From CAYZPB01 sp964568525 (GTDB taxonomy: Bacteria > Bacillota > Bacilli > Tepidibacillales > Tepidibacillaceae): a DNA stretch of 25,227 nt. The stretch's first letter is position 1. Each line of letters begins with the position of its first letter. Under the pieces are notes generated by a model. The model had not been told where the DNA came from and did no database searches. It saw nothing but the letters and a program-made list of their open reading frames with translations. The stretch lies in contig CAZMPM010000016.1 in NCBI GenBank assembly GCA_964568525.1, positions 1-25,227 on the forward strand, read 5' to 3'. This document shows positions 1 to 7,627 of the stretch, piece by piece. The translations under genes were made by a program, and so were the position numbers.

Positions 1-255
1 TGGAAGAAGAACGTCAGCTTAATAACAATTCTTCTATTCGTATGGGCGCTCGTCTCATTCGGGTTTGGAATCCTATTTGCTGACATTCTGAGCAAGGTGC
101 CATTTTTTGGCGTCAACCTATCCTTCTGGTTCGCCCAGCAAGGATCAATCTTCACATTTATTATTTTGCTGATAATCTACGCATTTCGCATGGATTATCT
201 GGACAAAAAATTCAATGTTGAAGAGATTAAAGTAACTGATGTTAAGGAGGAGTAG
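1..255 (+). CDS. DUF4212 family small subunit of a sodium/substrate symporter (partial, 5' end cut)
   Basis: The frame is open from the first base and ends in TAG at 253-255, giving the last 84 residues of a small membrane protein. Two hydrophobic segments are visible (roughly residues 7-30 and 50-68 of the fragment), with an FWFAQQGS stretch between them and a YLDKKF stretch after the second. The tail is charged and cytoplasmic. This is the pattern of the DUF4212 family, whose members are encoded directly before VC_2705-type solute:sodium symporters and are thought to form a two-component permease with them. The stop lies 3 nt before the start of the permease, and the permease's ribosome binding site sits inside the last codons of this gene, so the two are translationally coupled. 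The start codon and promoter lie outside the window. Confidence 0.85.
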   Translation, partial: WKKNVSLITILLFVWALVSFGFGILFADILSKVPFFGVNLSFWFAQQGSIFTFIILLIIYAFRMDYLDKKFNVEEIKVTDVKEE

Positions 256-258
256 ACG

Positions 259-1950
259 ATGTCAGCGGAAATATTAACAATAGCCTTAATTTTACTTACT
301 TTCGTAATCTACATAGTTGTTGGTTGGCTGGCACGCGCGGTTGACACCAAAAACTTCTATGTAGCAGGAGGTAACATCCCAGCTGTAGCCAACGGTGCAG
401 CAATTGCTGCCGATTGGATGTCTGCTGCCTCATTCTTATCAATGGCGGGACTCATTTCCTTCCTGGGTTATGATGGTGCTATTTATCTGATGGGTTGGAC
501 AGGCGGCTATGTATTATTAACGATGTTACTTGCTCCGTATCTACGAAAATTTGGTCGTTTTACAGTTCCCGATTTTATCGGCGACCGCTACTATTCCAAC
601 ACGGCACGTGCTGTTGCGGCAATAGCGACCATCTTGATCTCTTTAACTTATGTATCCGGTCAGATGCGCGGTGTAGGTATTGTTTTTAGCAGGTATTTAC
701 AGGTCGATATTGTTTTAGGTGTTATTATTGGCGTTGGTATTGTTGGCGCATTTGCTATCCTTGGCGGCATGAAAAGTATTACATGGACGCAAGTAGCACA
801 ATACTTTATTCTAATTATTGCTTATTTAATACCTGCAATCGCTATATCAGCACAGCTAACCGGCAACCCGTTTCCACAATTCTCTTTTGCAGTATCGGAC
901 ATAGCAGGTCGTTTAGCCGATATTCAAGTGGAACTTGGCATGAAAAACTATTTAGAGCCATTCCAAAACCTGTCTAAGCTAAATGTCTTTCTAATTGTTG
1001 CAGCGTTAATGTTTGGAACAGCCGGTTTGCCGCACGTTATCACTCGTTTTTACACGGCAAAAAGTGTACGTGCTGCCCGCTGGTCTGGCGTCTGGGCTAT
1101 CATCTTTATCGCACTACTTTATACTTCAGCTCCGGCAATCGGCATGTTTGCAAAATACAATTTAATCGATAGTCTGAATGATCAACCACTTGAGCAGGTA
1201 ATGCAGGTGGACTGGGTTGAAAAATGGGAGAATACCGGATTATTAAAGTTTAATGATAAAAATGGAGATGGTATTTTACAGTTTTCGGGTGATTCAGCAA
1301 TCAATGAGGTTATTATTGATCCCGATATAATCGTACTGTCAACACCAGAGGTAGCTAGTCTTGCGCCAATTGTTGTAGCGTTAGTTGCCGCTGGCGGAAT
1401 TGCAGCAGCATTATCAACAGCATCAGGACTTGTACTATCGATGTCCAGTGCAGTATCACACGATTTGTATTATCGAATATTTAGGAGAGATGCAACAGAG
1501 CGGCAACGCTTACGAGTGGCACGGTTTATGATTCTTATTTCAATCATTATTGCCGGTTACTTTGGGATTAAACCGCCAGGGTTTGTTGCAGAGGTCGTCG
1601 CAATCGCCTTCGGCTTAGCGGCTTCGAGTCTATTCCCTGTTATCTTCCTCGGTATTTTCTATAAACGGATGAATAAACAGGGAGCAATCGCCGGGATGTT
1701 AACGGGGCTAACCTTTACCTTAGTAAACATTGTCTTGATTCGTTCAGTACCAATCCTCGGAACGGCTGAGCCGATTATTGAAAGTTTCTTCGGAGTTAAA
1801 GCAATGGGTGTGGGTGCAATCGGAATGTTACTAAACTTTGCGGTTTCAGTGGTTGTCTCGCGCTTTACACCACCGCCACCGCAAGAAATTCAGGAACTCG
1901 TAGAGAATATTCGAATTCCGAGAGAACTTGATGTTGAGAAAGAATCGTAA
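259..1950 (+). CDS. Solute:sodium symporter, VC_2705 subfamily (acetate-type permease)
   Basis: This 563-residue polytopic protein, with about 13 hydrophobic segments, belongs to the SSS (sodium:solute symporter) superfamily and looks closest to the VC_2705/ActP-like branch that moves acetate or other short carboxylates with Na+. The N-terminal motif with NFYVAGG and AADWMSAASF is typical. So is the late core AAALSTASGLVLSMSSAVSHDL. Between two membrane segments, residues 333-341 read DKNGDGILQ, a calcium-loop-like stretch that I recall as common in this branch. The start ATG has AAGGAGG at 244-250. The gene is coupled to the DUF4212 small subunit upstream and is followed by a DUF294 sensor gene, a usual neighbourhood for this permease type. 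The substrate is inferred from family only. Confidence 0.88.
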   Translation: MSAEILTIALILLTFVIYIVVGWLARAVDTKNFYVAGGNIPAVANGAAIAADWMSAASFLSMAGLISFLGYDGAIYLMGWTGGYVLLTMLLAPYLRKFGRFTVPDFIGDRYYSNTARAVAAIATILISLTYVSGQMRGVGIVFSRYLQVDIVLGVIIGVGIVGAFAILGGMKSITWTQVAQYFILIIAYLIPAIAISAQLTGNPFPQFSFAVSDIAGRLADIQVELGMKNYLEPFQNLSKLNVFLIVAALMFGTAGLPHVITRFYTAKSVRAARWSGVWAIIFIALLYTSAPAIGMFAKYNLIDSLNDQPLEQVMQVDWVEKWENTGLLKFNDKNGDGILQFSGDSAINEVIIDPDIIVLSTPEVASLAPIVVALVAAGGIAAALSTASGLVLSMSSAVSHDLYYRIFRRDATERQRLRVARFMILISIIIAGYFGIKPPGFVAEVVAIAFGLAASSLFPVIFLGIFYKRMNKQGAIAGMLTGLTFTLVNIVLIRSVPILGTAEPIIESFFGVKAMGVGAIGMLLNFAVSVVVSRFTPPPPQEIQELVENIRIPRELDVEKES

Positions 1951-1974
1951 AAAAATAAAATTTAGTATAATTGG

Positions 1975-1995
1975 CGGGAAGAGATTCTCTTCCCG
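1975..1995 (+). other. Perfect intercistronic hairpin after the symporter gene
   Basis: CGGGAAGAG and CTCTTCCCG are perfectly complementary around a 3-nt loop, 25 nt after the symporter stop codon. The bases that follow (ACCGATTATATTG) contain no run of T, so this is not a standard rho-independent terminator. It may protect the 3' end of the symporter mRNA or partly attenuate transcription into the next two genes. That role is inferred; only the stem is seen. Confidence 0.6.
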
Positions 1996-2043
1996 ACCGA
2001 TTATATTGTAGAATAATAATATAAGGAAAAGGAGGGCAATCTA

Positions 2044-2487
2044 ATGCTACAATTATCAATTCTTGCTGCAATTACATTGTCAATCTATGTCTTTGTTCGT
2101 TTTATCGACTTACGCGTAGTAAAAAGAGCGTTAGGTCTTACCCTAATCTTACAACTATTTTATGTGATTGGTCATTACGTCGCTGATTGGCCATTTCCAA
2201 ACTGGATGGTTCTTTTACAGCTTGCCGTTATCGTATTCATCGGCACCGCTCTTGGAGTAGTTTTCGCTAGACTTTGGCCGCTTCCGCCGAAAAAGGGATT
2301 CGAACGAATTTGGCGCACGCTATTAATTGTTATACCGGCGCTGGGACTAGGTGTTTTGCTGCAGTTTATTTTGCAGGGTGGCGTTGCTACTCAGGCGCTT
2401 TATATCGTATTTGCGCTCGCAAGCTGGCTTGGATCAGGTCATTTTGTTCGACGGGAAGAGGAGAGTAAAAAGGAGGTAACTGCATGA
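2044..2487 (+). CDS. Small integral membrane protein of unknown function
   Basis: The 147-residue product is almost wholly hydrophobic, with about five predicted membrane segments (roughly residues 3-20, 28-47, 54-73, 90-110 and 115-133) and a short charged C-terminal tail (RREEESKKEV). I do not recognise a family. The start ATG has GGAGGG at 2031-2036, 7 nt upstream. The stop TGA overlaps the start of the next gene in an ATGA, so it is translated together with the cNMP/CBS/DUF294 protein. Its position between a sodium symporter and a cytoplasmic sensor suggests an accessory membrane part of the uptake system, but nothing in the sequence proves this. Confidence 0.75.
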   Translation: MLQLSILAAITLSIYVFVRFIDLRVVKRALGLTLILQLFYVIGHYVADWPFPNWMVLLQLAVIVFIGTALGVVFARLWPLPPKKGFERIWRTLLIVIPALGLGVLLQFILQGGVATQALYIVFALASWLGSGHFVRREEESKKEVTA

Positions 2488-4394
2488 AAGCGCAAGAATT
2501 CTTAAAAAGGGTTGACCCCTTCTCATCCTTACCAGAGCAGATGCTGGATTTGTTGGCGACAAAAATTGAGCGCCATACCTTTCCTCCCGAAAGTTACATC
2601 TTTCACCATGGCGAAGAGGCAAAAAACCAGCTCTTTATCATAGTTTCTGGCCTTGCGGAAATCTCCGTGAAAAATAGTAAGGATGAGAGTTTTGTGCTTG
2701 ATTATCGCAGTGCAAATAGTTTTTTTGGTGAAACAGTAATTCTGTCCAAGAAGCCTTATGTCGCAACGATAAAAGCGATAACTCCGCTTGATTGTTTTAT
2801 CCTTAAAGGTGAAGATATCGAATTTCTAATTGAAAATAATGGTTTGTTTGCGATTCAATTTAGTCAAATGGTTGCTGACCATTTTTATTCTTTAATTAAC
2901 CGGATTCCGATGGATGAAGGTGTAATGAGTAGTATTGTAACAGAGGAAAATAAAGGCGCACAAAAACGGGCGAGTGAGTTGATGCATTCTCCGGTTGTCA
3001 CAGCAAAAGCTGATGATAACATCGCCGACATCGCAAAGAAAATGAGCCTTAATCATATTAGCAGCATCGTTATTGTTGATGACAAAAATCACGTCATTGG
3101 TTCAATTACAGAGAATGATCTTGTAAGCAATGTACTGGCTGTGGGAATGTCGCCTGAGAAGCATTTAGCTTCCGAGATCGCGATTAAAGAGCCGCTCTTA
3201 ATTAGTCCTGATGCCTTTTACTACCAGATTCTACTGGCAATGACCAAGGCAAAAGTTAAACACGCAGTTGTGATTGAACAGGAGCAACCGATCGGGATTA
3301 TTACGGTTCGCGATTTGATTCGATCACGCAGCAGCGGTGTTATTAGTGTCATTGACCGACTAGAGACACAATCTAACCTTGCTGATCTCGCGGAAGTTGG
3401 CCAAGAAATTGAGCAAGTACTAAATGGTCTAATGATTGAGAACGCCCCAGTTCCGGAAATATTAGATATTATTACTGAGTTCTATGATCGCTTAACCTGT
3501 CGGGTAATAGATCTCTCCATTGAAGAATTGAAACCTGAATTAGGACCACCCCCTGTTAAATTCTGCTGGTTAACTATGGGAAGTAGTGGCCGACGTGAAC
3601 AATATCTACGCACAGACCAAGACAATGCCATAATTTATGAAACTGTTACCGAACCAGCTTTAATTAAAAGTGTTGATACATACTTTAAACGACTATCGGA
3701 AATCATCAACGATGGTCTAATAACCTGTGGCTTTGCACATTGCCCAGGAAATGTTATGGCGCGTTATCCTAACTGGCGGGGCAATACAACCTATTGGCAT
3801 AAAGAGGTAGCCAACTGGGTGAATGTTTTAAATGCCGAGAATATCCGGTTGCTCTCAATCTTTTTAGATTTCCGGCCAGTTTATGGCTTTTACCCATTAG
3901 CTGAGGAGTTGCGATACTTTACTAACAAAAACTTTCGCGCTCTACCTATCGCGCTTAGCTTCCTAGCACATGACGCTACGTCAGGTCGGCTGCCGGTAAA
4001 TATGTTTGGCAATTTGACTGGTGCAAATATTAAAGACCAGCGTAATGTCATTAACTTGAAAGGTTCGCTTTCTGTCTTTCTGATAGATTGCATTCGTTTG
4101 CTAGCAATTAACAAAAGTATCACCGCAACCAATACGTTAGAGCGAATTGCATTTTTACAAGAACAAAAGGCGTTGTCTATAGATCTTGCTGATTCCTTAA
4201 ATGCTGCTTTTAATACAATTATGCGGCTTAGGATTTCTTCAAGTCTTGTCAAGCAGAAGGAAGGCAAGGAAATTGATAATTATCTGTCACTTTCCAACCT
4301 AACGCAACTGGAGCGGCTGGAATTGCGCGATGCGGTTAAAGCTCTGGAAATGCTAATTTCTACCGTACGCGAAGACTTTATCCATGTAAACTAA
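2484..4394 (+). CDS. cNMP-binding/CBS-pair/DUF294 nucleotidyltransferase-like signalling protein
   Basis: The 636-residue cytoplasmic protein has four modules: a cyclic-nucleotide-binding fold (about 13-125), two CBS domains (about 165-215 and 228-280), a DUF294 putative nucleotidyltransferase (about 305-430), and a DUF294 C-terminal helical domain (about 470-620). The transferase signature is visible as GSSGRREQ (366-373) followed by DQD (378-380), as in GlnD-like enzymes. In the cNMP module the phosphate-binding cassette reads FGETVILSKKPYVAT. The arginine normally found after the proline is Tyr92, so ordinary cAMP binding is doubtful. The start overlaps the previous stop (ATGA), with AGGAGG upstream. 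DUF294 proteins often lie beside VC_2705-type symporters, and a role in sensing energy charge or modifying a partner is inferred. A terminator follows. Confidence 0.88.
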   Translation: MKAQEFLKRVDPFSSLPEQMLDLLATKIERHTFPPESYIFHHGEEAKNQLFIIVSGLAEISVKNSKDESFVLDYRSANSFFGETVILSKKPYVATIKAITPLDCFILKGEDIEFLIENNGLFAIQFSQMVADHFYSLINRIPMDEGVMSSIVTEENKGAQKRASELMHSPVVTAKADDNIADIAKKMSLNHISSIVIVDDKNHVIGSITENDLVSNVLAVGMSPEKHLASEIAIKEPLLISPDAFYYQILLAMTKAKVKHAVVIEQEQPIGIITVRDLIRSRSSGVISVIDRLETQSNLADLAEVGQEIEQVLNGLMIENAPVPEILDIITEFYDRLTCRVIDLSIEELKPELGPPPVKFCWLTMGSSGRREQYLRTDQDNAIIYETVTEPALIKSVDTYFKRLSEIINDGLITCGFAHCPGNVMARYPNWRGNTTYWHKEVANWVNVLNAENIRLLSIFLDFRPVYGFYPLAEELRYFTNKNFRALPIALSFLAHDATSGRLPVNMFGNLTGANIKDQRNVINLKGSLSVFLIDCIRLLAINKSITATNTLERIAFLQEQKALSIDLADSLNAAFNTIMRLRISSSLVKQKEGKEIDNYLSLSNLTQLERLELRDAVKALEMLISTVREDFIHVN

Positions 4395-4425
4395 TTATGT
4401 TTAGAGATAAAACCGCTAAAGATGT

Positions 4426-4450
4426 AAAACCACAAAATTGGTGGTTTTTT
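4426..4450 (+). terminator. Rho-independent terminator of the symporter operon
   Basis: AAAACCAC (4426-4433) pairs with GTGGTTTT (4441-4448) around a 7-nt loop and runs into six T. It lies 31 nt after the DUF294 gene stop and just before the next promoter. Confidence 0.8.
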
Positions 4451-4454
4451 GATG

Positions 4455-4483
4455 TTGACAAAGATATTTTTTTGGATAATAAT
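4455..4483 (+). promoter_or_regulatory. Sigma-A-type promoter of the tandem-TetR unit
   Basis: A consensus -35 TTGACA (4455-4460) is followed after 17 nt by AATAAT (4478-4483), which matches TATAAT at five of six positions. Transcription would start near 4490, directly before the inverted repeat at 4494-4518 and about 45 nt before the TetR start codon. Confidence 0.7.
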
Positions 4484-4493
4484 GAATAGTAAG

Positions 4494-4518
4494 TGAACAG
4501 TTGTTTAATATATGTTCA
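4494..4518. promoter_or_regulatory. Candidate TetR operator (inverted repeat)
   Basis: TGAACA (4494-4499) and TGTTCA (4513-4518) form a perfect 6-bp inverted repeat separated by 13 nt. It sits just after the predicted transcription start and before the TetR ribosome binding site, the usual place for an autoregulatory operator. The assignment is positional; binding is not shown. Confidence 0.45.
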
Positions 4519-4536
4519 ATCAAGGGAGTCGTTATT

Positions 4537-5319
4537 ATGTCTGAAGATAAACTTGCGCGGATCAGCCGTGTAGCAAAGACAATTTTTAGCGAAAAAGGTT
4601 ATACAGAAACTACCGTCTCTGAGATTGCCAAAGCTGCTAATCTCTCAGTTGGAACAATTTATAATTACTTCCCAAACAAAAGAGAGTTATTTGCCAGTCT
4701 GGATATTTCTGAAATGGAAACATATCGACCTGAATACGAACGGAGAAGAGCCGGGATTGTCAAAGCTGCACTAAGACTCTTTGGCGAAAAAGGATTCGAC
4801 CGAACAACAATGGAGGATATTGCTCAAGAGGTTGGACTAACGAAAGCGGCTCTCTATCAGTATTTTGACAACAAAGAGGGATTGCTGCTCGCACTTGCTA
4901 AAGAAAGCGAAATGTATGCTCTATTTAGTGAGTTTCCGGCGAATAATACAAATGGCGGAGCTAATCGGTCAATTGATGAAGTTGGTCAGCAGTATCTTGC
5001 CATGTACAATCAGCCGGAGAGAATTAATCTTTTACGAACAATAATTTCTGAGTCAAAATATTACCCTGAAATAGGTCAGCTGGTGTATCAAGAAACGATC
5101 GGGCAAGCTTTTAAGAAAATTGCAATGTATCTTGAGAAAAACAATCTCGCCAATGGTAAAGAGGCTAAATTTGCAGCCAGAGCTTTTCTAGGAATGTTTC
5201 TTTCTTTTGTCGTAGTAGATAAGTTAATTGCTAACTCTGAGGGGGAATTTACTGACGAAGAAATTGTATCAGGTGTAGTAGAAATATTTCTTAATGGCAT
5301 AGGAAAACATAATATTTAA
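4537..5319 (+). CDS. TetR-family regulator with two tandem helix-turn-helix domains
   Basis: The 260-residue protein carries two complete TetR N-terminal DNA-binding domains in a row. The first spans about residues 8-55 (core TVSEIAKAANLSVGTIYNYF) and the second about 73-120 (core TMEDIAQEVGLTKAALYQYF). Aligned by eye without gaps they share 18 of 48 residues, offset by 65 residues. A C-terminal region of about 140 residues would hold the ligand-binding and dimer part. Most family members have one HTH and about 190-210 residues, so this one has an extra domain. I chose ATG 4537 because AAGGGAG (4522-4528) lies 8 nt before it. A TTG at 4501 in the same frame lacks a ribosome binding site. The gene is followed after 15 nt by a membrane protein, its likely regulatory target. 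Confidence 0.9.
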   Translation: MSEDKLARISRVAKTIFSEKGYTETTVSEIAKAANLSVGTIYNYFPNKRELFASLDISEMETYRPEYERRRAGIVKAALRLFGEKGFDRTTMEDIAQEVGLTKAALYQYFDNKEGLLLALAKESEMYALFSEFPANNTNGGANRSIDEVGQQYLAMYNQPERINLLRTIISESKYYPEIGQLVYQETIGQAFKKIAMYLEKNNLANGKEAKFAARAFLGMFLSFVVVDKLIANSEGEFTDEEIVSGVVEIFLNGIGKHNI

Positions 5320-5334
5320 TGAGGAGGAATAAAA

Positions 5335-6180
5335 TTGATTAACGAAACAACGAGTAAAGGCAGATTAGTCTCAGCGGTAACAGCAGCTATTGCTGGTGTA
5401 TTAATGCTAACTGTAGTGCCTATTTTTGGACAAGAGATCGTAAACACAATTATACAATCTTTATGGGGAATGTTTGAGCTGAGTGGTGACCCTACTCCTA
5501 GAGCAGCTATCGACATAGCAAGTGTCTTTATGCCAATGTGGATTGGTATTACTGCGTTTGCAGGAGGAATCCTACTGTTAATGGTAAAACCAATTTTTGA
5601 CGGAAAATACTGGGGCCGTCCGCTAGCCCTCGGATTGGTTGCAACAGCTGCAATTACGGGCGCTTATATGTTTGGACCGATAATGAATTCATCAAGTCAT
5701 CTAGCACCTAAGGACATCACAATTATGCTTATTGGGTTAGTTCCATTCGTCATCTTTTTCTTAGCTGAAAAATCCAGCGCAATTGAAAAGACGAAAAACA
5801 TTACCTTGTTTTTGTTACTTGGAATATTATGTGCATTTAGTTTTACAAACGGTTTTTCCGGATTGCACAACCTCGCAAGCAGAGTAGAACCACGGTTTTA
5901 TGAGGATTCAACATTTTTCTTCGCTTACGGTTTCCCAATGATTTGGCTAGGAGTATTCCTTGTAATTGCTGGAATTCCGTTGCTAGCCGGCAGATCAAAA
6001 GCCGGTTGGTGGATCACCGTTATCGGTGTTTTGGGAATGGTTGTAATGTTAGGAGCCTTCTCAATAACAAATCCGAACGCATTCTTTATCGGCAACTTCG
6101 CTTTGGCATTAATTGTTCTGTTGCTTTTATATAACAAAAGTTGGGGTAAACGTTTAATTATTAAGCCAAGCCTAGATTAA
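5335..6180 (+). CDS. Unrecognised 8-TM membrane protein in the tandem-TetR unit
   Basis: The 281-residue product has about eight hydrophobic segments (roughly 10-32, 62-82, 96-116, 128-146, 155-172, 197-217, 224-243 and 249-267), no signal for cleavage and a basic C-terminal end (KRLIIKPSLD). I do not recognise a family or a catalytic motif. Translation starts at TTG 5335, with GAGGAGG (5321-5327) 7 nt upstream. No ATG or GTG lies closer. It begins 15 nt after the TetR stop and ends 30 nt before a strong terminator, so the two form a self-contained operon. A transporter or lipid-related membrane function controlled by the TetR protein would fit the arrangement, but this is inference. Confidence 0.78.
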   Translation: MINETTSKGRLVSAVTAAIAGVLMLTVVPIFGQEIVNTIIQSLWGMFELSGDPTPRAAIDIASVFMPMWIGITAFAGGILLLMVKPIFDGKYWGRPLALGLVATAAITGAYMFGPIMNSSSHLAPKDITIMLIGLVPFVIFFLAEKSSAIEKTKNITLFLLLGILCAFSFTNGFSGLHNLASRVEPRFYEDSTFFFAYGFPMIWLGVFLVIAGIPLLAGRSKAGWWITVIGVLGMVVMLGAFSITNPNAFFIGNFALALIVLLLLYNKSWGKRLIIKPSLD

Positions 6181-6210
6181 GTCATCTGCAATTAAGTTTA
6201 AATAAAACAC

Positions 6211-6254
6211 AAAAACCGGCGTTGCTATGTTGTCATAGCATTATGCCGGTTTTT
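6211..6254. terminator. Bidirectional rho-independent terminator between convergent operons
   Basis: AAAAACCGGC (6211-6220) pairs with GCCGGTTTTT (6245-6254), and an inner stem TGCTATG/CATAGCA (6223-6229 with 6234-6240) extends it. Both strands end in a run of T, so it can stop the plus-strand membrane gene and the minus-strand flavin-reductase gene. Confidence 0.88.
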
Positions 6255-6272
6255 ATTGTAATTAAGTAGCTA

Positions 6273-6776
6273 CTAAACTTGACTCTCTTCCTCATAACAA
6301 GCGACAATTTCGCCAAAGTAAATCATATGATAATCATTATTATATAGTTCCTCAATCTCAGGCGCCAATATTAAACTCGGGTCCTCAGCATGTTTATAAA
6401 CAATTTTGCACTCATAGTGCATATCGCAGTTACCAACTACCGGCGTTTCAACAACGCGTGATGGTATATATTGTAAGCCAGCCAGCTTCTCCTTATCGGT
6501 GTCGCGTCCTGATTTGGTACCGCAAATTTTTAGAGCTTCACTCATTTTGCTGCCAAAAGGTACACTGACTGTAAAATTATCCTCTGCTTCTAACAAATTA
6601 TAGGTGTAGCGAGTCGGTCTAACCAAAACCATAAAAACCAGTTTATTCCAAAACTGTCCGATGCTTCCCCAAGAAATCGTCATCGAATTAACAATATCGC
6701 CTGACTTTACAGTAAGAAAACCACCTTCATCGAAAAGATGCTTATAGACCTCTTCAAGGTTTTTAGTATAATCCAT
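6273..6776 (-). CDS. Flavin reductase family protein (FMN-binding split barrel)
   Basis: The 167-residue protein has the flavin-reductase-like split-barrel pattern: GGFLTVKSG near residue 18, a MTISWGSIG strand-turn near 32, the RPTRYTYNLL segment near 53, FTVSVPF near 68, and CGTKSGRDTDK near 84. These proteins bind FMN and either reduce flavin with NAD(P)H or serve as small flavin carriers. The start ATG has AAGGGG 10 nt upstream. It is the last gene of a three-gene unit behind the CoA-ligase-like and TIM-barrel genes, 18 nt after the latter. The substrate cannot be read from the sequence. Confidence 0.82.
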   Translation of the reverse strand: MDYTKNLEEVYKHLFDEGGFLTVKSGDIVNSMTISWGSIGQFWNKLVFMVLVRPTRYTYNLLEAEDNFTVSVPFGSKMSEALKICGTKSGRDTDKEKLAGLQYIPSRVVETPVVGNCDMHYECKIVYKHAEDPSLILAPEIEELYNNDYHMIYFGEIVACYEEESQV

Positions 6777-6794
6777 CTTTTTACAACCCCTTAT

Positions 6795-7598
6795 TTAAAT
6801 GTGTCTCTTCACGTAGTTAATAAAGTGCGGAAACGCAATCGCTGGTGCTTCTAATGTACGATCCCATCTTTTTACCCATTCTAATGAAATATATTGCGAG
6901 TAATTATCGGCCTTTAATAAGTCCAATACTTCCACTATCGGCAGGTCGCCATAACCGACCATTCGGTAGGAAACCTGACCATCTTCTATCACTGAATCCT
7001 TGATGTGAATGTGCTGAATATATTTTTTTAAGCGATTATATGTCTCTTTGACTGGTTCATTCATGTAACGGTACGGGTGGTGAATATCCCATAAAACGCC
7101 AACATTTGGTTTATTAACTTTTTCTAATAAAGAGAGTAAAACCTTCGAATCAGCAAAAACCCCATTAGTTTCAATCAGCACTGTTACATCGCGCCCATCA
7201 GCGTAGTTCGCCAACTCTTTTAAATTTGCAGCAACAAAATCAAGATTGATATTCTCACCGGGGTAAGGTTGCTCGTCACCTAATACACGCACATATTTAA
7301 CGCCTAAACTCTGTGCAAGAAAAATATAGTCAATCCCCTCTTTCATCTGCCGTTCAATATTCTTTTTATCAAAAATATAGCTAGCAGAAGTTAAACAAGA
7401 AATTTCAATGTTTTTCTCTTTTAAAATTGCTTTTGTCGCCTCAATATTTACTGGTAGAAACGGCCCACAATTTGGTGCATATAGTTCATTCTCAATACCA
7501 CGTACCTCAACACCATCATAGCCGAGATCTTTTGTCATCGCGAGAATATCCTCCCATGACCAAGTTGGACATCCTAAAGTTGAAAAGCTAATTTTCAT
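6795..7598 (-). CDS. Sugar phosphate isomerase/epimerase-like TIM-barrel protein
   Basis: The 267-residue protein matches the xylose-isomerase-like TIM-barrel superfamily (AP_endonuc_2 fold), full length for the group. Expected metal-binding positions are present: Glu143 in VLIETNG, Asp171/His174 in LWDIHHPY, His196/His198 in HIHIKD, and Glu240 in ISLEW. Related proteins isomerise or epimerise sugars and inositol derivatives, so the true substrate is open. The start ATG has AAGGGGTG 5 nt upstream. It sits between a CoA-ligase-like gene and a flavin-reductase-like gene, 29 nt after the former, in one operon. Confidence 0.85.
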   Translation of the reverse strand: MKISFSTLGCPTWSWEDILAMTKDLGYDGVEVRGIENELYAPNCGPFLPVNIEATKAILKEKNIEISCLTSASYIFDKKNIERQMKEGIDYIFLAQSLGVKYVRVLGDEQPYPGENINLDFVAANLKELANYADGRDVTVLIETNGVFADSKVLLSLLEKVNKPNVGVLWDIHHPYRYMNEPVKETYNRLKKYIQHIHIKDSVIEDGQVSYRMVGYGDLPIVEVLDLLKADNYSQYISLEWVKRWDRTLEAPAIAFPHFINYVKRHI

Positions 7599-7627
7599 GT
7601 AATCACCCCTTCGTTTATCAAAATCGA

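Noticed and set aside
1966..1971. TATAAT as a -10 box for the genes after the symporter
   Set aside because: No -35 box at a proper distance (TTGAGA is 26 nt away), and the bases lie in AT-rich spacer, so chance is likely.
3890..4267. Open frame of 125 codons on the minus strand within the DUF294 gene
   Set aside because: Shadow of the DUF294 C-terminal domain; no start site signals.
4501..4536. TTG at 4501 as the start of the tandem-TetR gene
   Set aside because: It overlaps the candidate operator and has no ribosome binding site, whereas ATG 4537 has AAGGGAG 8 nt upstream.
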